A DNA stretch of 64,000 nt from Streptomyces sp. PsTaAH-137 (GTDB taxonomy: Bacteria; Actinomycetota; Actinomycetes; Streptomycetales; Streptomycetaceae): contig NZ_QLLY01000003.1 of the NCBI RefSeq assembly GCF_003259365.1, positions 434,001-498,000 on the forward strand, read 5' to 3'. The notes under the pieces were generated by a model. It ran no database searches, was not told the DNA's origin, and worked only from the letters and a program-made list of their open reading frames with translations. The translations under genes and the position numbers were made by a program. Position 1 is the first letter of the stretch. Each line of letters begins with the position of its first letter. Positions 43,615-52,213 of this stretch are shown here, piece after piece.

Positions 43615-45150
43615 CTAGTCGAGGTAGTCGCGCAGGACCTGCGAACGCGACGGGTGACGCAGCTTCGACATCGTCTTGGACTCGATCTGACGGATGCGCT
43701 CACGCGTGACGCCGTACACCTTGCCGATCTCGTCGAGGGTCTTCGGCTGACCGTCGGTGAGACCGAAGCGCATCGAGACGACGCCCGCCTCGCGCTCGGA
43801 GAGGGTGTCGAGCACGGAGTGCAGCTGCTCCTGGAGGAGCGTGAAGCTGACCGCGTCGGCCGGGACCACGGCCTCGGAGTCCTCGATGAGGTCACCGAAC
43901 TCGCTGTCGCCGTCCTCACCCAGGGGGGTGTGGAGGGAGATCGGCTCACGGCCGTACTTCTGGACCTCGATGACCTTCTCGGGGGTCATGTCGAGTTCCT
44001 TGGCCAGCTCCTCCGGGGTGGGCTCGCGGCCCAGGTCCTGGAGCATCTGGCGCTGCACACGCGCGAGCTTGTTGATGACCTCGACCATGTGCACCGGGAT
44101 ACGGATGGTGCGGGCCTGGTCGGCCATGGCGCGGGTGATCGCCTGACGGATCCACCAGGTGGCGTACGTGGAGAACTTGTAGCCCTTGGTGTAGTCGAAC
44201 TTCTCGACCGCGCGGATCAGACCGAGGTTGCCCTCCTGGATGAGGTCCAGGAAGAGCATGCCGCGGCCGGTGTAGCGCTTGGCCAGGGAGACCACCAGAC
44301 GGAGGTTGGCCTCCAGGAGGTGGTTCTTGGCGCGGCGGCCGTCCTCGGCGATGATCTCCAGCTCGCGCTTGAGCTTCGGGGCGAGCTTGTCGGCATTGGC
44401 CAGCTTGTCCTCGGCGAACAGGCCGGCCTCGATGCGCTTGGCGAGCTCGACCTCCTGCTCGGCGTTGAGCAGCGGGACCTTACCGATCTGCTTCAGGTAG
44501 TCCTTGACGGGGTCGGCGGTGGCGCCGGCGGCGGCGACCTGCTGGGCAGGCGCGTCGTCCTCGTCCTCGTCCGACAGGACGAAGCCCTGGCCCTCGGGGG
44601 TCTCCTCGCCCTCGCCCTTGGCGGCCGCGGGGGTCTCCTCGGTCGCCTCGTCCTCGAGAAGCTCGTCGTCCTTCTTGCCGCCCGTCTTCTTGGCGGCGGT
44701 CTTCTTGGCGACCGTCTTCTTGGCGGTGGCCTTCTTCGCCGTGGTCTTCTTCGCCACGGCCTTCTTCGCGGGGGCGGCTTCCTCGGCAGCGGCCTCGGTG
44801 GCCGTCGACTCGGGAGCGGTGGTCGCGGCGACCCTCTTGGCGGTGACCGTCTTCGCCGCGACAGTCTTGGTGGCGGTGCGCTTGACCGGACTCTTGGCTG
44901 CGACGCTCTTTCGGGGACGCTTGGGCTCAGCGGCACTGACCATCAGCGTCACACCCTCTTCCTCGAGGATCTGGTTGAGGCTGCGCAGAACGTTCTTCCA
45001 CTGAGTGGCCGGAATCTGGTCGGCTTCGAACGCACGGCGCACGTCGTCGCCGGCGATCTGGCCATCAGCCTTTCCCCGCTCAATGAGCGCCATGACAGAG
45101 ACGGACTCGGCGATCTCCGGCGGGAGCGTACGGGATGTGCTGGCCGACAC
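43615..45150 (-). CDS. hrdB: Principal RNA polymerase sigma factor HrdB
   Basis: A 511-residue group-1 sigma-70 factor. Region 1.1 (about 10-65) is followed by a Lys/Ala/Thr-rich linker of repeated AKKT units (about 80-165) and an acidic stretch. Region 1.2 starts [29 protein letters not shown] (about 214). Region 2 holds [17 protein letters not shown] and [30 protein letters not shown]; region 4 holds [32 protein letters not shown] 45150 has GAGAGG upstream and gives the length I remember for S. coelicolor HrdB. The TTG at 45156 is an in-frame alternative. Confidence 0.96.
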   Translation of the reverse strand: MSASTSRTLPPEIAESVSVMALIERGKADGQIAGDDVRRAFEADQIPATQWKNVLRSLNQILEEEGVTLMVSAAEPKRPRKSVAAKSPVKRTATKTVAAKTVTAKRVAATTAPESTATEAAAEEAAPAKKAVAKKTTAKKATAKKTVAKKTAAKKTGGKKDDELLEDEATEETPAAAKGEGEETPEGQGFVLSDEDEDDAPAQQVAAAGATADPVKDYLKQIGKVPLLNAEQEVELAKRIEAGLFAEDKLANADKLAPKLKRELEIIAEDGRRAKNHLLEANLRLVVSLAKRYTGRGMLFLDLIQEGNLGLIRAVEKFDYTKGYKFSTYATWWIRQAITRAMADQARTIRIPVHMVEVINKLARVQRQMLQDLGREPTPEELAKELDMTPEKVIEVQKYGREPISLHTPLGEDGDSEFGDLIEDSEAVVPADAVSFTLLQEQLHSVLDTLSEREAGVVSMRFGLTDGQPKTLDEIGKVYGVTRERIRQIESKTMSKLRHPSRSQVLRDYLD

Positions 45151-45579
45151 GAACAACCTCTCGGAACGTTGGAAAACGGCTTCCGGCCCCGTCCTGTGTG
45201 GACCGGAGCCGACGACCGCCGGCTTGGGGATGGGCCGACGGCGTGGGCGGGGACCGGGGAGATAGTCAGCGCCGCAAGCGGCTGCCGTATTCCCTCCTCG
45301 GCTGTCACCTCTTAGGTCATCGCGCTGCCCCGAGGAGCGTTACGCCCAATCTGCGTGGCCCGAGTCACACCCCGTAAGCGGTCAAAAACTGACGGATACG
45401 GGCAGATGCGGTCACCCCTGCGAGCTCCCGCAGTCACTCGACGAACCCGGCACCAAGGCCCGGCGAATCCCTCAACGACCGAGTCGCCGGATCGCGCCCG
45501 CCTGCACATGCTCGGGGCACGTGGTGGGCCGTCCGGCGACACCTGGTCGCGACTTCTCTTCTTGAGGCGCTCCGCGCGC
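45151..45579. other. hrdB leader and promoter region
   Basis: No gene. It holds the hrdB promoter(s) on the minus strand; in S. griseus the main one is read by the ECF sigma ShbA. I see possible elements (TTGACC near 45385, GTGACT near 45370) but no confident -10. The leader contains a GCCGC-TT-GCGGC mini-hairpin. The region is also the 3' flank of whiH, and no strong terminator is evident there. Confidence 0.45.
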
Positions 45580-46464
45580 TCAGTGCTCGCGCGGGGCCGG
45601 GACCACGCGCTCCCCCTCGGGGTGAACGGTGAGCAGGTGGCGCATCGCGGCCTCGGCACCGGTGCCGTCCCCGGCGGCGAGCGCGTCGACGATGCGCGCG
45701 TGGTGGCCGATCGCCGTCTCGTTCGGGCGGTCGCAGCCGGTGACGGGGCCGCCGGAGACATGGAGAGCCGCCGAGACGATGCCGGAGAGGTGCTCCAGCA
45801 TCCGGTTGCCGGCGAGCTGGATCAGCAGCGAGTGGAACTCGGCATCGGCCCGGGAGAACGTGATCGCGTCCCCCTGCCCCAGGGCGTGCCCCATGATCTC
45901 GACCATGTCGGCAAGGCGCTGCTGCACGTCCTCACGGCCGTGACCGGCGGCGAGTCGCGCGGCGAGCGGCTCGATCGTCCAGCGCAGCTCGTTCAGCTCG
46001 CGGCGCTGATCGTCGCGCTGCGGACCGAAGGCACGCCACTCGATGATGTCCGGGTCCAGCAGGTTCCAGTCGCTGACCGGACGCACGCGCGTGCCGACGT
46101 TCGGCCGGGCGCTGACCAGGCCCTTGGCCTCGAGGACGCGAAGGGACTCGCGGACGACGGTACGGGACACCTCAAAACGCTGGCCGATCTCCTCGGGCAC
46201 CAGCGGGCGGTCGGCGCCCAGGTCGCCGGAGACGATCATCTGCCCCAGCTGCTGGACGAGTTGACCGTGCAGACCGCGGCCCCGGTTGCCCGTGGCACGC
46301 CGGCCGACGCGGCCCAGTTCATGGTCCGTGCTGTCCCAGGCGGAGGCGCCGACTCTGTCGGCGGCCGACTCCGGGAAGGGGTAGCGGTCGAGTTCGCCCG
46401 GTCCGGCGAGGCCGGAGTCGGCGGAGCGGGCGGCGGTCATCATGGTGTGCGCAAGGGTACTCAC
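45580..46464 (-). CDS. whiH: Sporulation regulator WhiH (GntR/FadR family)
   Basis: A 294-residue regulator needed for sporulation septation in Streptomyces. A variable N-terminus (about 1-60) precedes the winged helix (about 62-130; LVPEEIGQRFEVSRTVVRESLRVLEAKGLVSA) and the FCD domain (about 145-285; DAEFHSLLIQLAGNRML, IGHHARIVDALAAGD, the His residues being likely ligands). GTG 46464 is chosen from the remembered WhiH start (VSTLAHTMMTAARS); there is no good Shine-Dalgarno next to it. It sits directly upstream of hrdB on the same strand, an arrangement I recall from S. coelicolor. The published S. coelicolor gene is driven by sigma WhiG. Confidence 0.92.
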   Translation of the reverse strand: MSTLAHTMMTAARSADSGLAGPGELDRYPFPESAADRVGASAWDSTDHELGRVGRRATGNRGRGLHGQLVQQLGQMIVSGDLGADRPLVPEEIGQRFEVSRTVVRESLRVLEAKGLVSARPNVGTRVRPVSDWNLLDPDIIEWRAFGPQRDDQRRELNELRWTIEPLAARLAAGHGREDVQQRLADMVEIMGHALGQGDAITFSRADAEFHSLLIQLAGNRMLEHLSGIVSAALHVSGGPVTGCDRPNETAIGHHARIVDALAAGDGTGAEAAMRHLLTVHPEGERVVPAPREH

Positions 46465-46557
46465 GGAATCTGTTGTCGGCGCTGTTCCCAACTCCCTTGA
46501 GGTCTTTGGTGAAAAGCACACGAAAGGGTGATCGCCGTCCTCGCTGCAATTGACGCC

Positions 46558-46565
46558 TTATCGGA
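46558..46565 (-). promoter_or_regulatory. Candidate sigma-WhiG -10 element of whiH
   Basis: On the minus strand TCCGATAA matches 7 of 8 positions of the WhiG/FliA-type -10 GCCGATAA, about 95 nt before the whiH start. The expected TAAA -35 is not well matched, so this rests on the -10 and on the known WhiG dependence of whiH. Confidence 0.45.
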
Positions 46566-46627
46566 AAGAAATGGGCGTTCCAGAAGGAGTTGCGAACAGA
46601 GGACCGCCGGAAGGCTCCGGACGGTCG

Positions 46628-48643
46628 TCATCGCACCTTGGGGCGCAGCACGGTGAGCAGATAAGCGCAGAGCAGCGCGGTCAGCGACAACGTCAGCGCG
46701 CCGCCCACAGGTTGGGCGACCATGCGCACCCCGGCCGCGACGAATCGCTCCGCGCCGAAGGGCCAGTGCAGCAATGCGAGTTCCTGAAGCCGCCCCGGCA
46801 GCCCTGCCGCCGTTCGCACGGATGGACCCTCAAGCGCCTTTTGTACGAGTGGCACGATGACGATCGGAACGGCCACCACGGCGGCGAGACCGGCGGCGGT
46901 CGAGCGGAAGACTCCGGACGCCAGAACCCCCGCCCACGCGCACGCCACGACCAGGGCGATCCAACTCGCACTCAGCGACAGCCAGTCGGCGGGAACCTGG
47001 GTGAGCTCCTGTCCGTATACGAGGTGGAGCAGCGCGGCGTCGCAGCCGATGACGAGGACGGCCATGAGGACGGCTGTCGCCGCGCCGATGATCAGTTTGG
47101 CCGCGAGAAGCCCCAGGCGGTGCGGGACGGTGCCACGGTCGGCGGCGAGGGCGGGGTGGCGGAACTCGTCGCCGAAGGCGAAGGCGCCGAGGAGTCCCGC
47201 TCCCACGGCGGCCGGCGGCAGGGGCAGCGCCTGGGGCCATGCGGCCAGGAGCAGCGGCTGCGGAGTGTGTCCCGCGCGGGCGAGCAGGACGGCGATGAGC
47301 CCGGAGACGGCGACGACGAGCGCCACGGTGACATAGCCGGTGGCGATGCCGGTGGCTCGGCGCAGCTCGTAGCGCAGCGGGCGCAAGGGACCGCGTGCGG
47401 GACGGATCGTGATGGGGGGCGGCAGCGAGGGCAGCGCCGCGGCGGACATTCGCGGGCTGCCTGCGGCTTCTTCCCCGGGTTCGCTGGCGGTCTCGGTGCT
47501 CGGGGACGACGATGTCGTGCCGACGAGCGGCACGAAGGTGCTGCCGGCTCCTGAGGCGTCGAGAGACGGCTCGGTCGCGGGAGAGAGGGGACGGGCGTGG
47601 GCGGGGGTGCGGGCCGGGGCGTTGCCCTCGGTCTCGGCCTCCTGGCCGAAGGAGGTGGTCAAGGTCCGGTGCGCCGGGCCGCCGACGGCAGGGCCGGACC
47701 CGGCTTCGGCTTCGGCTTCGGCTTCGGCTTCGGCTTCGGCTTCGGCAAGGGGAGACAGCGCCACCAGGGGGCCCGCGTCGCCGGTCTCGTCGGCGAGTTG
47801 ATGTACGAGGATGTTGTGCCGGAACGCGGTCTCGCCCACGTCCGCGCAGCTGCTGCCGTAGACCGACAGCCGGTTGCCGTCCTCGGTGACGACCTCGACG
47901 GAGCGTTTCGCGGTGCGGGCCTCCTTCGCCAGCAGGACGCCGAGCCGCGCGGCGTGCGGGCTGCGGACGGCGACCCGGGGGCGAAGTCTGGTGCGGGCGA
48001 AGGCCGCGACGTCCTGGTCCGCGATCACTCGGCCGCCGTCGAGAGTCACGACTCGGTCGGCGGTCCGCGCCGCCTCCTTGGCGTCGTCGGTGGTGAACAG
48101 CACCGTGCCGCCGACGGTCGCGTGCGCCCGCAGGATCCCGTGCAGCCATTTGCCCTCGCGGATCGACAGACCGTCCGCCGGGCCGTCGAGGACCAATGTG
48201 TGCGGATCGGCGAGGAGCGCGCAGGCCAGGCCGAGACGTCGGTCCATGCCGCGCGACAAGGTGCCGAGCCGTAGATCGCGCAGGCTGACGAGCCCCACGA
48301 CCTCCAGCACCTCGTCCGCGCGCTGGACCGGAACACCGGCCGCCGAGCAGAGCATGCGCAGTTGACCGCGGACAGTACGGGCCGGATGCCCCGGCACATC
48401 GCCGAGAAGTACACCCACTTCGCGTGCCGGATGGGTGATGCGATGCAGGGGGCGGCCTCTGAAGTAGGTGATGCCACGGCCGTGTTGGAGTTCGAGCATC
48501 AGCCGCACCACGGTCGTCTTGCCCGCCCCTCGGGCCCCGAGCAGAGCTGTCACACGGCCCGTGACGGCCTCGAAGGACACGTCGTCGACCGTGGGCGGAC
48601 TTTCCTTGCGGGCGGTACTGGTCAGTCCGATGGCCTGGATCAT
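46628..48643 (-). CDS. ABC transporter ATPase-permease fusion
   Basis: A 671-residue fusion. The N-terminal ATPase domain (1 to about 215) has Walker A GARGAGKTT (36-44) and signature TLSRGMDRRLGLA. Walker B reads LVLDGPADGL, so the catalytic Glu of the usual LDEP is Gly (codon 48182-48184). A low-complexity linker (about 300-420) includes AEAEAEAEAEAEAE. The C-terminal half has about six transmembrane helices of ABC-2 type. Substrate unknown. Lack of the Glu suggests slow or no ATP hydrolysis, or a partner ATPase. It lies between whiH and the NUDIX gene. Confidence 0.85.
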   Translation of the reverse strand: MIQAIGLTSTARKESPPTVDDVSFEAVTGRVTALLGARGAGKTTVVRLMLELQHGRGITYFRGRPLHRITHPAREVGVLLGDVPGHPARTVRGQLRMLCSAAGVPVQRADEVLEVVGLVSLRDLRLGTLSRGMDRRLGLACALLADPHTLVLDGPADGLSIREGKWLHGILRAHATVGGTVLFTTDDAKEAARTADRVVTLDGGRVIADQDVAAFARTRLRPRVAVRSPHAARLGVLLAKEARTAKRSVEVVTEDGNRLSVYGSSCADVGETAFRHNILVHQLADETGDAGPLVALSPLAEAEAEAEAEAEAEAGSGPAVGGPAHRTLTTSFGQEAETEGNAPARTPAHARPLSPATEPSLDASGAGSTFVPLVGTTSSSPSTETASEPGEEAAGSPRMSAAALPSLPPPITIRPARGPLRPLRYELRRATGIATGYVTVALVVAVSGLIAVLLARAGHTPQPLLLAAWPQALPLPPAAVGAGLLGAFAFGDEFRHPALAADRGTVPHRLGLLAAKLIIGAATAVLMAVLVIGCDAALLHLVYGQELTQVPADWLSLSASWIALVVACAWAGVLASGVFRSTAAGLAAVVAVPIVIVPLVQKALEGPSVRTAAGLPGRLQELALLHWPFGAERFVAAGVRMVAQPVGGALTLSLTALLCAYLLTVLRPKVR
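47701..47748. repeat. CGGCTT tandem hexamer repeat
   Basis: Seven perfect copies of CGGCTT plus a partial eighth lie inside the ABC gene and encode an Ala-Glu run in the linker between its ATPase and membrane domains. Multiples of 6 nt keep the frame, so copy number could vary without disrupting the protein. Confidence 0.95.
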
Positions 48644-48782
48644 CGCTTCTCTCGCAGGATGGGCGACCGCTCGGCGGCCGGGGCCCGTCCGCCGGTTCCC
48701 TGGCAGGCGAACCCCGTGGGTACCACAGCAAGATAACGCGACATTTCTGTCATTTAGGGCAGGGTGACGGCTCGGATGCCCG

Positions 48783-48824
48783 AAAAAACACGGCCCGAAA
48801 TCCCGCTCCCACCCTCAGGGCGGG
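48783..48824 (-). terminator. Weak terminator after the NUDIX gene
   Basis: A CCCGCCC/GGGTGGG stem (48808-48824, one wobble pair) is followed on the minus strand by a T6 tract at 48783-48788, about 20 nt on. Loose spacing; probable rather than certain. Confidence 0.4.
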
Positions 48825-48863
48825 AAGCCTGCGTCGAACGAGGTTGCCGCGTCCGCGAGTTGG

Positions 48864-49625
48864 TCAGACCTCGGGTCGCAGCATCGGCGGATTGAGCAGC
48901 GTGGCCCCGCCCGCGCGGAAGAGCTGGGCGGGGCGACCGCCCTGGCGCGTCGTCGTACCGCCGGTGGGCACCAGGAACCCGGGCGTCCCGGTCACCTTGC
49001 GGTGGAAGTTGCGCGGGTCGAGCGCGACTCCCCATACCGCTTCATAGACCCGCCGCAGCTCACCGACGGTGAACTCCGGCGGGCAGAAGGCCGTGGCGAG
49101 CGAGGAGTACTCGATCTTCGACCGGGCCCGCTCCACCCCATCGGCCAGGATCCGAGCGTGGTCGAAGGCGAGCGGCTCGGTCTGCTCGCCCTCGCGCCCG
49201 TAGCCACTCTGGTTCAACAGCGCCTCGACCGGCGCCCAACGGGCGCTGTGCGCGTCTCCGCCGGCCCGCGGCGCCGGCAGGTCGGGCGCGAGCGCCAGGT
49301 GAGCGACGCTGACCACACGCATCCGCGGGTCCCGCTTCGGATCGCCGTAGGTGGCCAGTTGCTCAAGGTGCGCGCCATTGTCCTGCGCGGGCGCGTCCGG
49401 GTCGTGGGCGCACAGGCCCGTCTCCTCGGCCAGCTCGCGCGCGGCCGCCGAGGTCAGATCCTCGTCGTCCCTGACGAACCCGCCCGGCAGGGCCCAGCGC
49501 CCCTGAAACGGCGGCTCCCCACGCCGCACCGCCAGCGCGCACAGGGCGTGGCGGCGCACGGTCAGCACGACCAGGTCGACGGTGACTGCGAAAGGCGGGA
49601 AGGCCGACGGGTCGTAGGGCGACAT
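48864..49625 (-). CDS. NUDIX hydrolase / NrtR-type regulator
   Basis: A 253-residue protein. The N-terminal NUDIX domain has an intact box (GGFVRDDEDLTSAAARELAE then ETG, about 48-71). The C-terminal winged helix (about 170-250; FCPPEFTVGELRRVYEAVWG, DPRNFHRKV) is typical of NrtR, the NAD-metabolism repressor that responds to ADP-ribose. The intact box means hydrolase activity is also possible. A short inverted repeat sits just upstream of its start. No clear ribosome binding site precedes ATG 49625. Confidence 0.85.
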   Translation of the reverse strand: MSPYDPSAFPPFAVTVDLVVLTVRRHALCALAVRRGEPPFQGRWALPGGFVRDDEDLTSAAARELAEETGLCAHDPDAPAQDNGAHLEQLATYGDPKRDPRMRVVSVAHLALAPDLPAPRAGGDAHSARWAPVEALLNQSGYGREGEQTEPLAFDHARILADGVERARSKIEYSSLATAFCPPEFTVGELRRVYEAVWGVALDPRNFHRKVTGTPGFLVPTGGTTTRQGGRPAQLFRAGGATLLNPPMLRPEV

Positions 49626-49638
49626 GGAACGATCATAG

Positions 49639-49653
49639 TCGTCTGCCTGACGA
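49639..49653. promoter_or_regulatory. Inverted repeat before the NrtR-type gene
   Basis: TCGTC-TGCCT-GACGA lies 14-28 bp upstream of the start codon. Its place fits autoregulation by the encoded winged-helix protein. Confidence 0.45.
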
Positions 49654-49730
49654 TAAACACTCCCTTCGCTTGTGGTTCCCCACCAAGTCGACGCCCGGCG
49701 CCGGGGGTGCCCAAGCCTCCGCCGGAGCCG

Positions 49731-51863
49731 TCACACCCCCAGTTGCAGACTGTCCGCCGCCTCCTCGACCATCCCGAGCCCCAGCCGGCTGACCCGCGCG
49801 GAGAACGCGTGTCCACCGACGCTCAGCCCCGTCAGGCCCAGTTCTCCGAGCGGGGCCCCGCGGACGGGCGACAGCGCCACGGTGCCGGCGGGCACGTCTG
49901 GGCGGATACCGACGAGGGTGACCAGCAGATGCACGCCCGCCGCCGCGGCGACTGCGGCCGGTCTGCATGCCGCGGGATGCGCCAGCGGGGCACCGCCCTC
50001 GACCCGCTGCTCCCCCGCGTACATCTCGGGTAGCCGGAGGGCGAACGCCTCCGCCGCGGCCAGGGTGCCGCGCAGCAGGGACGCGGCCTCCTTCTCGTAT
50101 CCGGCCGCGGACAGTCCCGCGACCGCGACGGCGGTCTCGTGCACGCGTACCGCGCCGGTCCGGTGCCCGAAGGGGTTGTACAGCGGCTCCTTGACCTCAA
50201 GGGTGCGCAGTCCCCATCCCGAGTCGAGCCCGGGGCTGCCGAACAACCGCGCGACCTGCTCGGTCTGTACCTTGTCCAGGAGACCCGGTGCGTAGGTGCC
50301 CGCGCCGAGCAGTCCGGTGTCCAGCAGATGCGCGGCGCCGCTGCCCAGGTACGGGACCGGGCGGCCGGAGGCGGTTCGGGCCGCCGCCGGTCGGCCGCCG
50401 CCCCGGTCGTCCACCCAGAAGTCCTCTCTGAATCGCCGTCTCAGCTCCTCCGCCCACTGCCGCAGTTCACCGGCTCCGGGTCTGCCGTACGCGTCGAGCA
50501 GGTCCGCGCCGACCAGCGCGGCTCGGTGCGCGTGCGCCTGCGTCTCACAGCGCACCGGTCCGTCCGGGCCCGGGTCCGGCACATACGGCCCTTCGCGGGC
50601 GCTGGTGCGCAGCCACTGCAGACACCGCTCGGCGGCGGGCAGCAGCTCGGCGGTCTCCTGCTCGGCGAGGCCCCAGCGTCTGGCCTCGGCGAGGAGCACC
50701 GGAAACAGCAGGGTGGCCTCGACACCGGTGCAGCTGGGTGGGATCCCGGGCCCCGCGTGCCTGAGCGGGCCGGGAAGGCGGCCGAATTCCGGTCCCGGCC
50801 GGGTCCGCTGCGTGCGGGCCAGCGCGCGCAGCGTGCCGGCGGCCAGCTTGGTCCCCAGAGGGAGCACCATTCTGGCGGCGGCCAGCGACTCCGCCGGAGC
50901 CGGGCCGCATCGCCAGGGCGCACCCGCGGCGAGGTGGACGTCCGACGGATGTCCGGGGTCGCGCACGAGCAGTGCTTGAAGGTCGTCGACACAGGTACGC
51001 AGCAGCGGCTCCACCCGTGGGTCGTCGCCGTGCGCCTGGGCTCCGGCGAACGGCCGGACCGTGCTGTGGCCCGCGCTCCTGCCGCTGCCCGTGCCGTCCG
51101 CGCGAATCCGTAGCTCCACGGTGCGGGAACCGCCCGGCGGCAGTTCGAACTCCCAGCGGAGCAGTCCTGCGGAGGCGAGTGCATCCGTGGGCGCAGGTGC
51201 CGCGGTGACCACCACGTGGCCGGTGGGCGAGGACCAGCGCAGCCCGGCGTCGTGGACCATCGCGGGCAGTTCGCGCCCGGGCTGCCCTACGGCCACCGCC
51301 CCGAGTTCCGCCAGGTCCGTACCGAGCGACACTTCCAAGGGGACCCGCAGGGGCCGCAGCGCCGAGCTGCTCAGCGTGATCCGCTCGGTGCCGTCGGCGT
51401 GCCGGATCCGCTGCACAACGATGTCCGGGTCGGGGCCGGCGTCGGGGGACGCCCGCACCACGGCCACGAAGCGGGCGCGGTCGGCGGAGACCATGCGGGC
51501 CTGCACGGCGATCGGCTCACGACCGCAGACGCGGATCTGGCAGCGGGACAGGAGTCGTCGTCCCGCGCGGTAGAAGCCCTCCAGTCCCTGTGCGGTCAGC
51601 TGGCCCTGGTCCGAGGAGATCGCGAGACCGGGCAGGGACACACAGATCAACGACCGGTGCGTGGGTGGCAGTTCGCCGCTGCGGCGCGGGGTGTGTGTGG
51701 AAGCGGGCGCCGGAGACGGCGGCCGTGCAGGTCTGTTCGCTGCCGCGTCCGACCTGGCAGGGGCCAGGTGCTGGGGCACTGCGCGCGCTTCGGCGAGGCG
51801 GTCCAGTCGGTGATCGTCGTCCGGTGCCGAGCCGGTGAGCGGCCATGTCGCGTCGGACGTCAC
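49731..51863 (-). CDS. Glycogen-debranching / amylo-1,6-glucosidase family protein
   Basis: A 710-residue protein. A variable N-terminus (1 to about 75) precedes the N-terminal beta domain of debranching-type proteins (LICVSLPGLAISSDQGQLTAQGLEGFYRAGRRLLSR, about 77-112) and a C-terminal alpha/alpha six-barrel (from about 280; RWGLAEQETAELLPAAERCLQWL, GSPGLDSGWGLRTL). This class is annotated as amylo-alpha-1,6-glucosidase, but its substrate in Streptomyces is not settled. GTG 51863 has GAGAGAGG upstream and overlaps a 56-codon ORF by GTGA, implying coupling. Confidence 0.86.
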   Translation of the reverse strand: MTSDATWPLTGSAPDDDHRLDRLAEARAVPQHLAPARSDAAANRPARPPSPAPASTHTPRRSGELPPTHRSLICVSLPGLAISSDQGQLTAQGLEGFYRAGRRLLSRCQIRVCGREPIAVQARMVSADRARFVAVVRASPDAGPDPDIVVQRIRHADGTERITLSSSALRPLRVPLEVSLGTDLAELGAVAVGQPGRELPAMVHDAGLRWSSPTGHVVVTAAPAPTDALASAGLLRWEFELPPGGSRTVELRIRADGTGSGRSAGHSTVRPFAGAQAHGDDPRVEPLLRTCVDDLQALLVRDPGHPSDVHLAAGAPWRCGPAPAESLAAARMVLPLGTKLAAGTLRALARTQRTRPGPEFGRLPGPLRHAGPGIPPSCTGVEATLLFPVLLAEARRWGLAEQETAELLPAAERCLQWLRTSAREGPYVPDPGPDGPVRCETQAHAHRAALVGADLLDAYGRPGAGELRQWAEELRRRFREDFWVDDRGGGRPAAARTASGRPVPYLGSGAAHLLDTGLLGAGTYAPGLLDKVQTEQVARLFGSPGLDSGWGLRTLEVKEPLYNPFGHRTGAVRVHETAVAVAGLSAAGYEKEAASLLRGTLAAAEAFALRLPEMYAGEQRVEGGAPLAHPAACRPAAVAAAAGVHLLVTLVGIRPDVPAGTVALSPVRGAPLGELGLTGLSVGGHAFSARVSRLGLGMVEEAADSLQLGV

Positions 51864-52030
51864 GGCCTCTCTCCCCCTGCTTTCGGCTCCCCGAATGCCG
51901 ACCCTCCGCCGTCCGAGGGATGTGCCGCAGCACGCACGGGGCCGGGAACGTCCCCGTACGGGGCTCGGAGCACGGCTCGGAGTATGGGACTGCCGCCGGG
52001 GGTGATGAGCCAAGGCTTCGACTCCCGCAT
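51860..52030 (-). CDS. Coupled small ORF (56 aa) before the debranching enzyme
   Basis: A 56-residue basic ORF, MRESKPWLITPGGSPILR onward, with a very strong Shine-Dalgarno AAAGGAGG six nt before ATG 52030. Its stop overlaps the GTG of the next gene in GTGA. I recognise no family; the C-terminal half is Pro/Gly/Ala-rich. The strong RBS and overlap argue that it is translated, as a leader peptide or a small partner of the enzyme. It could also simply set the translation level of the large gene. Confidence 0.6.
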   Translation of the reverse strand: MRESKPWLITPGGSPILRAVLRAPYGDVPGPVRAAAHPSDGGGSAFGEPKAGGERP

Positions 52031-52089
52031 GGGGCGCCTCCTTTCGCGCGCGGTCGCGCGAGGCGCCGGCATGCTGCCGGGCGACTGAA

Positions 52090-52137
52090 CCTGAGGAGGG
52101 AAGCGGTGCGGCCCGGCCGTCGCTTCCGCTCCTCAGG
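52090..52137 (-). terminator. Terminator after the DUF4192 gene
   Basis: A hairpin with a CCTGAGGAG stem, one mismatch, and a second segment GGAAGCG/CGCTTCC lies between the DUF4192 stop and the small ORF. It could also act as an attenuator for the downstream pair. Confidence 0.6.
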
Positions 52138-52213
52138 TGAACGGAGCGCCCCCGCCCCAAGTAACGCCACAGCGCCAGGAACCATCGCCGCCCACCCGCG
52201 GCCGAGGCCCGCG

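Noticed and set aside
45360-45400. Defined hrdB promoter
   Set aside because: TTGACC and GTGACT are present, but no -10 at proper spacing could be settled by eye.
47701-47748. Hexamer array as a CRISPR or attachment site
   Set aside because: Units are contiguous with no spacers and lie in frame inside a coding region.
46830-48731. Second long minus-strand frame through the ABC gene
   Set aside because: Arg/Gly-rich frame overlapping the real ABC gene with no conserved motifs.
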